From the NCBI RefSeq assembly GCF_004127445.1, contig NZ_QEXM01000043.1, forward strand, positions 372,001-436,000: 64,000 nucleotides of DNA. Reading direction: 5' to 3'. Of this stretch, positions 35,386 to 44,514 are shown piece after piece (position 1 is the stretch's first letter; the number at the start of each line of letters is the position of its first letter). A program made the translations under genes and the position numbers. The notes beneath the pieces are model-generated. The model saw only the letters and a list, made by a program, of their open reading frames with translations, did not search any database and was not told the DNA's origin. The stretch is from Streptomyces alfalfae. GTDB taxonomy: Bacteria; Actinomycetota; Actinomycetes; Streptomycetales; Streptomycetaceae.

Positions 35386-37216
35386 CGACGGATCGATCGA
35401 CTGGCTGTGCCTGCCCCGCTTCGACTCGCCGGCCGTCTTCGCCGGCCTGCTCGGTACGCAGGAGCACGGCTCCTGGCAGATCGCACCGGCTCCCTCCGCA
35501 GGCCGATCCGGCTCCGAGACGGTCGCCGAGCGCCGGTACCGCGGTGACTCGCTCGTTCTCGAATCGCTGTGGCGTACCCCGACTGGTTCGGTCCGGGTCC
35601 TGGATTTCATGCCGCCGCGCGACGGGGCCCCGCAGGTGATCCGGATCGCTGAGGGCCTGACTGGCGAAGTGGAGATGGTCTCAACCATGCGTCCTCGGCC
35701 GGGGTACGGCAGCGTCAGCCCGTGGTTTCACGAGGTCGGTGGGCGCATGGTCGCGGAGGCCGGCGCGGACGCTCTGTGGCTCAACGCCTGCGTCCCGCAG
35801 GTGGAGAAGGACGGCGTCGTCGTCAGCGCCTTCACCATCGCCGCCGACCAGAGTGTGGCATTCGTGCTCAGCTGGTGCCCGTCCCACGCCCCCGCACCGG
35901 ACGTTCCTGACCCGGAGGCCGCGCTCGCCGAGACGCTCGCCTTCTGGCAGGACTGGACGCAGGAGTGCACCTACAACGGGCCCTATCGCGAGGCCGTGGT
36001 CCGGTCCTCGATCACGCTGAAGGCCATGATCTACGGGCCGAGCGGCGGGATCGTCGCGGCGCCGACCACGTCGCTTCCCGAGGGGATCGGCGGCGATCGG
36101 AACTGGGACTACCGCTTCACCTGGCTGCGCGACGCCGCCACGACGCTTGCCGCGCTGCTGGGAACCGGATACCGACAGGAGGCACAGGCATGGCGGCGAT
36201 GGCTCCTGCGGGCCGTGGCCGGGGACCCGGAGAACCTGCAGATCATGTACGGGATCACCGGGGAGCGTGACCTGCGGGAGCGGGAGCTGCCCTGGCTTCC
36301 CGGGTACGAGGGATCGGCTCCGGTACGGGTCGGGAACGGGGCTGCGGACCAGCTGCAGCTGGACGTGTACGGCGAGGTGATCGACACCCTGTACCTCGCG
36401 CACCAGAGCGGAGTCGCCCACTGCGCCGACACCGCGGTCCTGCACCAGCGGCTCATCGAGCACCTGGTCCAGCGCTGGCGGGAGCCCGACGAGGGCATCT
36501 GGGAGATCCGCGGGGCCCGCCGGCACTTCGTCCATTCCAAGGTGATGGCCTGGGTGGCGGTCGACCGCACCATCTGCCTGGTCGAAGCCGGCGCCCTCAA
36601 CATCGACGTGGCCCCGCTGGTCGAGCTGCGGGCGGCGATCCACCGGGAGGTCTGTGACAAGGGCTTCGACCCGGTACGCAACACCTTCACCCAGTCCTAC
36701 GGCTCGCAGGAACTGGACGCTGCCACGCTGCTGATCCCCCGCACCGGCTTCCTGCCGCCCGATGACCCGCGCGTCATCGGTACCGTGGATGCGGTCCGTC
36801 GTGAACTCTCCACGGACGACGGGCTCGTGTACCGGTACCCGACCTGCGGTGAGGACGTCGGGGTGGATGGCTTGACCGGTGACGAGGGCGCCTTCTTCCT
36901 GTGCAACTTCTGGCTCGTCGACGGCCTTGCCCTGACCGGCCGCCTCGACGAGGCGCGCGCCTTGTTCGAACGCCTCCTGGCTCTGCGCAACGACCTCGGG
37001 CTCCTGGCGGAGGAGTACGACCCCGTCCAGCAGCGCCAGCTCGGGAACTTCCCGCAGGCGTTCAGTCACATGGGCCTGATTCAGAGCGCCCTGCTCCTTC
37101 AGCAGATGGCCGCGCAGTCCTCACCCCGCCGCGGCGCACTCGCGGTTCCAGCACCCCGCTCCACCTCCCGCAGCACGCGCCAGCCCACCGCCTACCTGAC
37201 GCCGCAGCACGCATAG
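35315..37216 (+). CDS. Glycoside hydrolase family 15 protein (glucoamylase/trehalase-like)
   Basis: 633-aa inverting alpha-glycosidase. The N-terminal trehalase-like domain starts RIEQYGLIGDTQTSAHVCND and GSIDWLCLPRFDSPAVFAGL. The (alpha/alpha)6 barrel has GGDRNWDYRFTWLRDAATTL, the general-acid region of the family, and a later glutamate motif in EGAFFLCNFWLVD. No signal peptide is seen, consistent with the cytoplasmic trehalase or glucoamylase type of actinomycetes. CGGAGAT precedes ATG 35315. It ends 27 bp before the conservon, so the operon may join carbohydrate hydrolysis to signalling genes. Substrate is not decided by sequence. Confidence 0.93.
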   Translation: MKRLPRIEQYGLIGDTQTSAHVCNDGSIDWLCLPRFDSPAVFAGLLGTQEHGSWQIAPAPSAGRSGSETVAERRYRGDSLVLESLWRTPTGSVRVLDFMPPRDGAPQVIRIAEGLTGEVEMVSTMRPRPGYGSVSPWFHEVGGRMVAEAGADALWLNACVPQVEKDGVVVSAFTIAADQSVAFVLSWCPSHAPAPDVPDPEAALAETLAFWQDWTQECTYNGPYREAVVRSSITLKAMIYGPSGGIVAAPTTSLPEGIGGDRNWDYRFTWLRDAATTLAALLGTGYRQEAQAWRRWLLRAVAGDPENLQIMYGITGERDLRERELPWLPGYEGSAPVRVGNGAADQLQLDVYGEVIDTLYLAHQSGVAHCADTAVLHQRLIEHLVQRWREPDEGIWEIRGARRHFVHSKVMAWVAVDRTICLVEAGALNIDVAPLVELRAAIHREVCDKGFDPVRNTFTQSYGSQELDAATLLIPRTGFLPPDDPRVIGTVDAVRRELSTDDGLVYRYPTCGEDVGVDGLTGDEGAFFLCNFWLVDGLALTGRLDEARALFERLLALRNDLGLLAEEYDPVQQRQLGNFPQAFSHMGLIQSALLLQQMAAQSSPRRGALAVPAPRSTSRSTRQPTAYLTPQHA

Positions 37217-37243
37217 CCACCCCACCCCCTGACGAGGATTCCC

Positions 37244-38758
37244 ATGTCTGACAGCGCCTGCCCGGCACGGCCGGCCCCTACCTGCCACCGCAGACGGCGG
37301 CCCCCGGTCGATGCGAACGCGCTGCACTGTGTCCGCCGCGCCGTGGCACTGCCTCTGGTGCTCCTTGCCGCGCTGCTGCTCGCCGCGTTCGCTCTCCGGT
37401 CGGCGTCTGTCGTAGGCCCCGGCTGGGTCCTGGCCGGCCTGGTCTGCGGACTGGCGGGGGTCGCCGCGGTGGCGGCATGCGGAGCGCGCACCGTCGCCAG
37501 AGCCGTGCAGTCGGCCGTGGCGGATTCCCAGGCGGCAGCCCTGAATGCGGTCACGGGAGCAGTGGCGGCCGTCGAGAAGTCGGTGCAGTGGTCGGCGGAC
37601 GAGCTGTGCCGTGGTCAACGGCCCCCGTTGCCGGACCCGCACACCGCGCAGTCGCCCACTCCGATCGCCGAGATCGACAACGCGCTGAGTGCGCTCCAGG
37701 CACAGGCCATCACGTCGCTGATCCGCGTGCACGACGAGTCCCAGTCCGTCGTCCTTTTGGAAGTGTTGCGCCGCCTGGCCATGCGCGAGCACGCCCTGGT
37801 CAGCAAGGCACTCCAGGCCCTGAGTCGACTGGAGATGCTGACCGATGACCCGGAGTTGCTGGCCAAGATCTTCGAGATCGATCACCTCGTGACGCGGATG
37901 CGTCGCCAGGTGGAGAGCACGGCGGTCCTGGGCGGGCAGTCGCTGCGCAGCGTGCGCCGGCCGGTTGCGGTCACGACCGCGCTGCGGGGTGCCGTCTCGG
38001 AGGTTGTGCAGTATCCGCGGGTGGCCGTCGCGGCAGGATCTGTGGGTGCCGAGCTGGGCCTGCCCGGCCATGTGGGGCCGGACCTGACGCACCTGCTCGC
38101 TGAGCTGATCGAGAACGCCTGCGAGTGCTCAGATCCAGCGACGCGGGTGATGGTGCGCGCGCAGCGGGTGCCACATGGGCTGGCCATCGAGGTCGAGGAC
38201 CGCGCCATCCCGATGCACCCGCAGACGCGGGCACAGATGAACCACCTGCTCCAGGCCCCCGACGAGGTCGACGTCAGCGGCCAAGTCCGGGCCGGACAGC
38301 TCGGTCTGCTGGTCGCCGCGAAGATCGCACAGTCACACGGGTTGTCCGTTCTCCTGCAGGAGAACGTGACGGGAGGCACCACCGCCCTGGTCGTCATACC
38401 GGCACGGCTCCTGGTTGCCATTCCATCGGTCGAGGACGCGGACGCGCTGCCGCCCGAGGAAGCCCGCGGCTCCGGGCGACAGCCGCAGCAGGTGGCCGCA
38501 GCTCCTTCCGCCCCAGGGGTGGGACAGGTCGCACACTCCGACGCCGCTGGGGAACCGACCACAGCGGGCCATTCGGTCGACGCGCCCGCTCTGCCCACGC
38601 GCACACGCCAGGCGGGATTCTTCCGTCCACCACGGGAGCGGGAGCAAGCCCTCGTGTCCGCGGCAACGCCCGGGCTCGCAGCCGCCTTCCGCAACGGCCT
38701 CCAGGCTGGCGGCACCGCCAGTCCCCCTCCCGCCCCGGCAGAACATCCCACCCCGTGA
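37244..38758 (+). CDS. cvnA: Conservon histidine-kinase-like ATPase CvnA
   Basis: 504-aa membrane sensor-kinase-like protein, first component of a conservon. Two hydrophobic helices near residues 34-55 and 62-80 are followed by a coiled linker and a degenerate dimerisation region (ALQALSRLEMLTDDPELLAK). The HATPase domain has the N-box LLAELIENACECS and the G box GQLGLLVAAKIAQSHGLSVL. The usual phospho-His is not evident. The C-terminus is a long Pro/Ala/Arg-rich tail. In other conservons CvnA controls the small GTPase CvnD through CvnB and CvnC. Confidence 0.92.
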   Translation: MSDSACPARPAPTCHRRRRPPVDANALHCVRRAVALPLVLLAALLLAAFALRSASVVGPGWVLAGLVCGLAGVAAVAACGARTVARAVQSAVADSQAAALNAVTGAVAAVEKSVQWSADELCRGQRPPLPDPHTAQSPTPIAEIDNALSALQAQAITSLIRVHDESQSVVLLEVLRRLAMREHALVSKALQALSRLEMLTDDPELLAKIFEIDHLVTRMRRQVESTAVLGGQSLRSVRRPVAVTTALRGAVSEVVQYPRVAVAAGSVGAELGLPGHVGPDLTHLLAELIENACECSDPATRVMVRAQRVPHGLAIEVEDRAIPMHPQTRAQMNHLLQAPDEVDVSGQVRAGQLGLLVAAKIAQSHGLSVLLQENVTGGTTALVVIPARLLVAIPSVEDADALPPEEARGSGRQPQQVAAAPSAPGVGQVAHSDAAGEPTTAGHSVDAPALPTRTRQAGFFRPPREREQALVSAATPGLAAAFRNGLQAGGTASPPPAPAEHPTP

Positions 38759-38825
38759 CCCGCCCCTCCGCGTTCCCAGTGGCCCGGTACACCCGCTGGC
38801 CCTTCCCCCTTCTGGAGCGATCCCT

Positions 38826-39341
38826 ATGAGCACCCACCCCGCGATGAACAACGTGACCGGTGGCACGCCCGCATCCGCGACGACGACGAGCGGACAGCGG
38901 GACAACATGGTCTGGCTGCTGCGTCAGTTCGCCGCCGAGACGCCGGGCGTCACGCACGCCGTGCTGATCTCGCGTGACGGACTGCGGCTGCTGGACAGCG
39001 ACGTCGACAAGGACTGGGCGGACGAACTGTCGGCCGCTTTCAGCGGGGTTGCCTCCCTCGCGGCGAACATCACCGGCCCCACCCACAAGAAGCGACCGGC
39101 AGGTCAGGTCATCATCGAACGCGACGACTGCCTGTTTTTCGTCCAGAGCGCCGGGCGCAGCGCGGCCTTCGACAACCACCCCGGCAACGAACGCGGTGAG
39201 GTGGACACGATCCTCGCTGTCATCGCCACCCGGGACGCCGACGCGGGCACCGTCGGGTTCGAGATGGGCCGCCTGGTCCAGAAGTTCGCCCCGTACATGC
39301 TGATCCCCGTCCGCGTCGGCACGGGCGAAGAGGTCCGGTGA
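38826..39341 (+). CDS. cvnB: Roadblock/LC7-domain protein CvnB
   Basis: 171-aa Roadblock/LC7 protein, a longin-like regulator of small GTPases. The domain reads NMVWLLRQFAAETPGVTHAV, LISRDGLRLLDS, and ends LVQKFAPYMLIPVRVG. GGAG lies 8 bp before ATG 38826. Its stop overlaps the GTG of cvnC (GTGA). Confidence 0.93.
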   Translation: MSTHPAMNNVTGGTPASATTTSGQRDNMVWLLRQFAAETPGVTHAVLISRDGLRLLDSDVDKDWADELSAAFSGVASLAANITGPTHKKRPAGQVIIERDDCLFFVQSAGRSAAFDNHPGNERGEVDTILAVIATRDADAGTVGFEMGRLVQKFAPYMLIPVRVGTGEEVR

Positions 39342-39745
39342 GGACGTACGGCCGCGTGGCCGAGGAGTCGGCGTTCGTGCGGACCTACACCCTGACGCGC
39401 GGGCGTACCAAGCCGCGGCACCTGCTCGCTCTGGAAACCGTGCTGGAGGCCGGGCAGGGAAGGCCCGGTCCGGCGCAGGCCGAGGAGTGCGAGGAGATTC
39501 TCGCTCTGTGCCGGGAGCGCCGGCGGTCGGTGGTCGAGCTGGCGGGCCGCCTCCGTCGGCCCGTGACCGCCGTCAAGGTGCTCGTCTCCGACCTCCTGGA
39601 CGCCGACGCTCTCGTCGTCCCTCTGACCCAGTCCTATGCCGATACCGGCGCAGGGTTTGGTCCGTCTACCCAACTGCTGGCAGCCGTTACAGCGGGCTTG
39701 AAGAGGAAGTGGCCTGATGCCGTTGCCTATCCCCAGGCCGGATGA
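39338..39745 (+). CDS. cvnC: DUF742 protein CvnC
   Basis: 135-aa DUF742 protein with a winged-helix-like body: VRTYTLTRGRTKPRHLLALE, then CRERRRSVVELAGRLRRPVT and VKVLVSDLLDADALVV. It starts at the GTG overlapping the cvnB stop and overlaps cvnD by 29 bp, so all three genes are coupled. DUF742 proteins connect the conservon kinase-like and GTPase components. Confidence 0.93.
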   Translation: MRTYGRVAEESAFVRTYTLTRGRTKPRHLLALETVLEAGQGRPGPAQAEECEEILALCRERRRSVVELAGRLRRPVTAVKVLVSDLLDADALVVPLTQSYADTGAGFGPSTQLLAAVTAGLKRKWPDAVAYPQAG

Positions 39746-40376
39746 CCCGACCACGGTTTCGCCGCACCAGCAGGCCGGTGCGGCGACCGTGCTGAAGATC
39801 GTGATCGCCGGTGGCTTCGGCGCGGGCAAGACCACCGCCGTGGGCGCCGTCAGCGACATCACACCGCTGAGCACGGAGGAGTACCTGACCGAGGCGAGCG
39901 CGGACGTCGACAGCCTGGCGGGCCTAGAGGACAAGCAGACCACCACGGTCGCCTTCGACTTCGGCCGCCTGAGCCTGCCCGATGCCCCGGTGCCTCTGGA
40001 GCTGTTCCTCTTCGGCACGCCGGGCCAGGACCGGTTCGTCGACCTCTGGTACGACCTCTCCCGCGGAGCTGTCGGCGCGGTCGTCCTGGTCGACACCCGC
40101 CGTCTAGAGAGCAGCTTCACCCCCGTCAGCTTCTTCGAAGACATCGGGCTGCCCTTCGTCGTCGCCGTCAACCAGTTCGACGGAGCCCACCGCTACAACC
40201 CCGAGCAGGTCCGCACCGCTCTCGAACTTCCCGCCGCCGTGCCGGTGGTCACCTGCGACGCCCGCGACCCGAACCACGTCGCCGGCGTTCTGCTGACCCT
40301 CGTCGACCACGCCGTGAACAACGCCGCCACCAGCCGCGCTGGTCACGCCCCTTCCACGACCCTCCAGGACGCCTGA
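39717..40376 (+). CDS. cvnD: Conservon small GTPase CvnD
   Basis: 219-aa Ras-like GTPase. The P-loop is GGFGAGKTT (residues 32-40), G3 is FGTPGQDRF and G4 is NQFDGAHR, with the non-canonical NQFD common in bacterial CvnD proteins. It starts within cvnC and overlaps the GAF gene by one base (TGATG). It is expected to switch with CvnB as a regulator. Confidence 0.94.
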   Translation: MPLPIPRPDDPTTVSPHQQAGAATVLKIVIAGGFGAGKTTAVGAVSDITPLSTEEYLTEASADVDSLAGLEDKQTTTVAFDFGRLSLPDAPVPLELFLFGTPGQDRFVDLWYDLSRGAVGAVVLVDTRRLESSFTPVSFFEDIGLPFVVAVNQFDGAHRYNPEQVRTALELPAAVPVVTCDARDPNHVAGVLLTLVDHAVNNAATSRAGHAPSTTLQDA

Positions 40377-41017
40377 TGTCACAGCACCCCAGCAACCCCT
40401 ACCGCACGCCACAGACCGCCCCGCCCGCACGGCCCCTGCCGCGACGCGACATGCGGGACGCCACCCGAGGCTCGTTCACTCCGCCCGGCACCGTCCCATC
40501 CAGCCAGTCGCCCCAGCAGTCGCTGGAGCTGGCGCAGCGTTATGAGCTGCTCAACCGCCTGGGCGTGCCCCCGGTGGCCAACGAGGACATCGACGAACTG
40601 GCCCGCACCATGGCTGAGCGGGCCGGGTTCCTGTACGGCTTCGTCAACCTGTTCCTGGAGGAGCAGACCTTCGTCGGGCTGCACCAGCCGCCCGCGGACA
40701 GCGGGTACGTGGTCGTCGGCCGCACCATGAGCCGCGATCACGGCTGGTGCCCGGAGGTCATGGCCCGCAGAAAGGCCCTCCCGCTGCACGATGTACACGC
40801 CAGCCCGCGCTTCAGCGGCAACCACGTGATCGACGCCGTCGGGATCCGCGCCTACTTCGGCGCACCGCTGATCCACGAAAGCGGTGCCGTGCTGGGCACG
40901 GTGTGCGTCATCGACCCCGAGAAGCGGCCTCTGAGCGAGGCCCGACGGATCAGGGACATCACCATCAACACCGGCACGCAGGTGATGGACCACATGTCCC
41001 GGGCCCCCGTCCGCTAG
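40376..41017 (+). CDS. GAF-domain protein of the conservon
   Basis: 213-aa protein with one GAF domain (about 55-205): YELLNRLGVPPVANEDIDEL, FVNLFLEEQTFVGLHQPP, SRDHGWCPEVMARRKALPL, and the ligand-pocket closing IRAYFGAPLIHESGAVLGTV. Conservons often carry a fifth sensory or enzymatic gene; here it starts in the cvnD stop codon region. The ligand is unknown. Confidence 0.85.
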   Translation: MSQHPSNPYRTPQTAPPARPLPRRDMRDATRGSFTPPGTVPSSQSPQQSLELAQRYELLNRLGVPPVANEDIDELARTMAERAGFLYGFVNLFLEEQTFVGLHQPPADSGYVVVGRTMSRDHGWCPEVMARRKALPLHDVHASPRFSGNHVIDAVGIRAYFGAPLIHESGAVLGTVCVIDPEKRPLSEARRIRDITINTGTQVMDHMSRAPVR

Positions 41018-41098
41018 ACCGTTCCACCCCCGCCCGGGAGCCATAGGCGATCCCCCGGCCGCTCCGCATTGCGACCTTCATCCAGGGAGAGGGAGACC

Positions 41099-42352
41099 AT
41101 GTCCGCCACACCCACCACGCCTCCACCGGCCCTGCGTCCCTACCTCACCGCCCGCCACGACCTGCTGTGGCAGGAGGCGGACGCCTTCGCGGCCGAGCAC
41201 ATAACGGGGCGTGCCGCGCGGATGGAGGCCGCTCCGGGCAGGGTGGAGCGCAAGGTCGCCGCCCTGATGGCCGCACGGGGCTGGTTCGCTGTCACCGTCC
41301 CGGCTGTCTTCGGCGGGCTGGATGCCGGACACGTGGCCAAGACGATCCTGGTCCACCGCATCGCGCGGGTCTCAGCGGCTGCCGCGGCCATTCTGCAAGC
41401 CACCTTGATTCCTGTGGGCGCCCTGCTGCACTTCGCCACCTACGAGCAGAAGGGCCGCTGGCTTCCCGGGGTCGCGGACGGTTCCCAGCTGCTGTCGATC
41501 GCCGTGACCGAACCGCTCGCCGGCGGACACATCGGTGGCATCGAAACCACTGCCGAGCGCGCTGGCAACGAGTGGGTGATTACCGGCAGCAAGGTCCATA
41601 TCGGCAACAGTCACCTCGCCAGAGCCCACCTCGTCGTCGCCCGCACCGCTGCGGCCGGAGTAAGCACCTCGCAGGCGCTGACCGCGTTCATGGTCGAAGC
41701 CGACCGCCCCGGGCTCTCTGTCCCCGACCACCGCGCCGGGCTCGGCCTGCACGGCTTCTCCGTCGGCCGTCTCGACCTCGACCACGTCCGCGTCCCCGAG
41801 GACAACGTGGTCGGCGAGGTCGGTCAGGGCTTGGCAGTGGCCCAGAGCAGCAGCATCCTCTACGGCCGCCCCAACCTGGCCGCCGTCAGCCTCGGCATCC
41901 ACGAAGCGGTCGTGGATACCACCACCGCGCGGCTCAAGACCCGCCCCCGCTACCGCAGCACCCTGGCCGACCTGCCCGTCCTGCGGGACCGCGTCGGCGG
42001 CATGGAGGGCCGCCTGCGCGCCGGCCGGATACTCGCCTACCAGGCCGTGCACCTCCTGGACCAGGGCCTGCCCTGTGACGCCGACTTGATCAATGCCAAG
42101 TACCTCGGCCACCAGTGGGCGATGCAGTCCGCCCAGGACGCCATGGAACTGCACGGCGCTCACGCCCTCGATGGCGACTACGTCCTCCAACGCCTGTGGC
42201 GCGACATCCAGCACACCTACCCACCGGCCGGCACCGGTGAAGTCCAGCGCATCCGCCTGGGCGACGCCGCCTTTGGAGAGGACCACATCCAGTGGTCCGA
42301 ACACCTCGCCGCCGAAGCCGCCTGGGCGCGACCCGACCCGACCGCCGCATGA
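41099..42352 (+). CDS. Acyl-CoA dehydrogenase-like flavoprotein
   Basis: 417-aa acyl-CoA dehydrogenase family protein. Middle-domain motifs are present (SIAVTEPLAGGHIGGIETTA, EWVITGSKVHIGNSHLA), as are C-terminal helices with AMQSAQDAMELHGAHALDG and YPPAGTGEVQRIRLG. The catalytic carboxylate is not certain from sequence alone. ATG 41099 has GGGAGAGGGAGA upstream. It lies 81 bp after the GAF gene and may belong to the conservon operon or to the lanthipeptide cluster as a tailoring dehydrogenase; the sequence does not decide. Confidence 0.85.
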   Translation: MSATPTTPPPALRPYLTARHDLLWQEADAFAAEHITGRAARMEAAPGRVERKVAALMAARGWFAVTVPAVFGGLDAGHVAKTILVHRIARVSAAAAAILQATLIPVGALLHFATYEQKGRWLPGVADGSQLLSIAVTEPLAGGHIGGIETTAERAGNEWVITGSKVHIGNSHLARAHLVVARTAAAGVSTSQALTAFMVEADRPGLSVPDHRAGLGLHGFSVGRLDLDHVRVPEDNVVGEVGQGLAVAQSSSILYGRPNLAAVSLGIHEAVVDTTTARLKTRPRYRSTLADLPVLRDRVGGMEGRLRAGRILAYQAVHLLDQGLPCDADLINAKYLGHQWAMQSAQDAMELHGAHALDGDYVLQRLWRDIQHTYPPAGTGEVQRIRLGDAAFGEDHIQWSEHLAAEAAWARPDPTAA

Positions 42353-42478
42353 GCCCCCCTGCGCGGCACCGCGGAGCACGACCGCCGCGCACGGGCCCGC
42401 CGCCGGCCCCCGCAGTCCCCTCCTCCTGGATGTGGGGGCCGGTGGCACCGCAGCACACCACCCGATTCGGAAGTGACC

Positions 42479-43360
42479 ATGAACGCGAACCCCCTGACGG
42501 TGCCCGAGCCCGCCACCGCGGGAAGCGCCGCCTCTGAGAAGCGGCAGCTCGAAGAAGCCCTAGCCGCTGCCGACTTCACGGCGACGCTCGAAACCACCGA
42601 CGACGAGATGGCCCTGAACCTGACGGTGTACAGCAGCAGGTGCCCTTTCGACAACACCGTGGAAGACGCCACCGATTGGCTGCGCCACGCCGGTATCGAG
42701 GCGACCGCGGCGCTCGATGAGAAGACCTTCCGCGTCGTCCTCACCCTGGCCACCGCCACATCCGTGCGCGCGCTCATCGCCGCCCTTCTGCAGCCCTGGA
42801 TCACCGCCCGCGCTACCGCCCAGCAACTCGAAGACGCACTCTCCGACCATGGCCTCACCAGCACCATCGACGTGGGGACGGCCTCCCTGAACCTTCACCT
42901 GGCCGACGACGAGCTGGGCTCGGCCGTCACACTCGCGCGCCTTCTCGGCGCCCCGAACCTCGCAGAAGATCTCCAGCTCCACCGTCGGCGCGGCGTCCGC
43001 CGGTTCACCAAGCGGATCCAGTGGCTGATCACCGGGGCCATCGGAGCTCCGGTGCGCGCGCAGGTCGAGCACGCCTGCGAGCACGAGGCCGACCGTCTCA
43101 CGATCGAGATGAGCCTGGAACAGGCGCACCGTCTTACCCACCGCCTCACCGCCGAGGAGGTCGCCGACCCCTCCGCACGGCTTCAACGTCACCTCACAAA
43201 GACCGTGGGAATCGGTGCCTATGTGGCGTGTAAGCCCGGGGACGTTCCCGGCTCCGACCGGCTCACGATCACCATGAACCCCGACCAGGGCCGCTGCCTG
43301 CTCCACCGCCTGAACTCCGACGGGGACGACAGCCCCGCTCGTGAGCTGACCACACACTGA
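42479..43360 (+). CDS. Hypothetical protein upstream of lanthipeptide genes
   Basis: 293-aa soluble protein of unknown family. It contains three similar-looking alpha/beta stretches (SEKRQLEEALAAADFTATLE, TAQQLEDALSDHGLTSTIDV, DRLTIEMSLEQAHRLTHRLT) that suggest internal repetition. ATG 42479 is chosen over GTG 42473. It opens the run of small genes leading to the precursors; the next gene starts 15 bp after its stop. Confidence 0.65.
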   Translation: MNANPLTVPEPATAGSAASEKRQLEEALAAADFTATLETTDDEMALNLTVYSSRCPFDNTVEDATDWLRHAGIEATAALDEKTFRVVLTLATATSVRALIAALLQPWITARATAQQLEDALSDHGLTSTIDVGTASLNLHLADDELGSAVTLARLLGAPNLAEDLQLHRRRGVRRFTKRIQWLITGAIGAPVRAQVEHACEHEADRLTIEMSLEQAHRLTHRLTAEEVADPSARLQRHLTKTVGIGAYVACKPGDVPGSDRLTITMNPDQGRCLLHRLNSDGDDSPARELTTH

Positions 43361-43375
43361 TCTGGAACCTACGCC

Positions 43376-43855
43376 ATGACCGCGACCATGTCACCGACCA
43401 CGCCGCTCACCGAGACGGAGAAGGCCATCGCCGCGCAACTGGCGGCTGGCCTGGGTCCGCACAGGATCGCCGCCCGGCGGGGCATAGCTCCCCCGACGAT
43501 CAAGGGCTACCTCAAGGCGCTGCGCCTCAAGCTGCACTGCCCCGGCGCGCCCCAGCACATCCTTGTGCACGCCATCCTGTCTGCCAGGCAGGCACCCCAG
43601 CCCACCGCCCCCGGACCCGCGCCCGATGTCACCCCCAAGCAGGCTAAGCTCTGGCGCGCGCTCGCCGCCCACAAGGTCGCGCTCGACGTCGCACAGGCCG
43701 CCGGCATCGCACCCGCCGACGTCAAGGGGCAGAGGACGGAACTTCTCAGCGTCGTCGGCACCAACGATCTCACGCAGCTCGTCGTCCTCGGCCATGCCTG
43801 GGGGCAGCTCAACGCTGGCTGCGGGCCCGCGGATGCATCCGGGGCTGGCCGGTGA
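43376..43855 (+). CDS. LuxR-like HTH protein, putative cluster regulator
   Basis: 159-aa protein with two HTH-like segments. The first, PLTETEKAIAAQLAAGLGPH followed by RIAARRGIAPPTIKGYLKAL, has the LuxR-type pattern. The second half (TPKQAKLWRALAAHKVALDV) is weaker. There is no receiver or kinase domain. It overlaps the following gene by 4 bp (GTGA), so it is in the same operon and could autoregulate the lanthipeptide genes. Confidence 0.65.
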   Translation: MTATMSPTTPLTETEKAIAAQLAAGLGPHRIAARRGIAPPTIKGYLKALRLKLHCPGAPQHILVHAILSARQAPQPTAPGPAPDVTPKQAKLWRALAAHKVALDVAQAAGIAPADVKGQRTELLSVVGTNDLTQLVVLGHAWGQLNAGCGPADASGAGR

Positions 43856-44514
43856 GCGACACAAGGACGCCAAGCCAGTTGGTGATCCAACCGCAGAGCG
43901 GGAAGCCACTGCCCTCCGGGCTAAATCACCCGACGTCAACCGCCATCTACGAGATGCGCACGCTGCGCACGGACGCCGAGCGCGAGGAAGCCGCTGCTCT
44001 GGTTCAGGACCGTCAGCGCTGGCTCACCTTGCAGGGCCTGCCCGTACCAGCCCGCTCCGACATCCCGGCACAGTTCCGCGCAGCGGCCATGCCCGCCGGG
44101 CTGTTCGAGGACGGGAGGCTGCTGGCCTGCGTGATCCCCGAACGCGACCCCGGCCTCGGCGGGGGCAAGGGCTCCTGCCTGTTTCTCGGCTGCGTCCACA
44201 CTCTGCCCGATCAGCCCGACGACATCACCCGGCTGATCACCCTGTGGGCGTCCGACTTTGCCGCCCGCCAGGGCCTGCCCGTAGTACGGGCCGAGGTCCA
44301 GGCCCGTGACACCTCGGGCCCCGGCCGCATCGCCGTCCTTCTGCATCGGCTCACCGACATGGGCTGGGACATCCGGGGTTTCGACACGGGACGAGAGGGT
44401 GAACGAGTCGCCCGCCTCGAACTCGCCGCCGAGCGCCGGGCCGGGCTGAGCGCCCTCATTGACTGCCGCGTCCACGCGCCTGCGTCGGCCCCGGGCGAAG
44501 GGAGCCGTTCGTGA
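43852..44514 (+). CDS. GNAT-like protein of the lanthipeptide operon
   Basis: 220-aa protein with an acetyltransferase-like layout: MRTLRTDAEREEAAALVQDR at the start of the fold, LFEDGRLLACVIPERDP, then ITLWASDFAARQGLPVVRAE and VLLHRLTDMGWDIRGF, the last resembling the closing GNAT strand-helix. The acetyl-CoA loop is not canonical, so the assignment is tentative. Stop-start overlaps on both sides place it in the operon. Confidence 0.6.
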   Translation: MSDTRTPSQLVIQPQSGKPLPSGLNHPTSTAIYEMRTLRTDAEREEAAALVQDRQRWLTLQGLPVPARSDIPAQFRAAAMPAGLFEDGRLLACVIPERDPGLGGGKGSCLFLGCVHTLPDQPDDITRLITLWASDFAARQGLPVVRAEVQARDTSGPGRIAVLLHRLTDMGWDIRGFDTGREGERVARLELAAERRAGLSALIDCRVHAPASAPGEGSRS

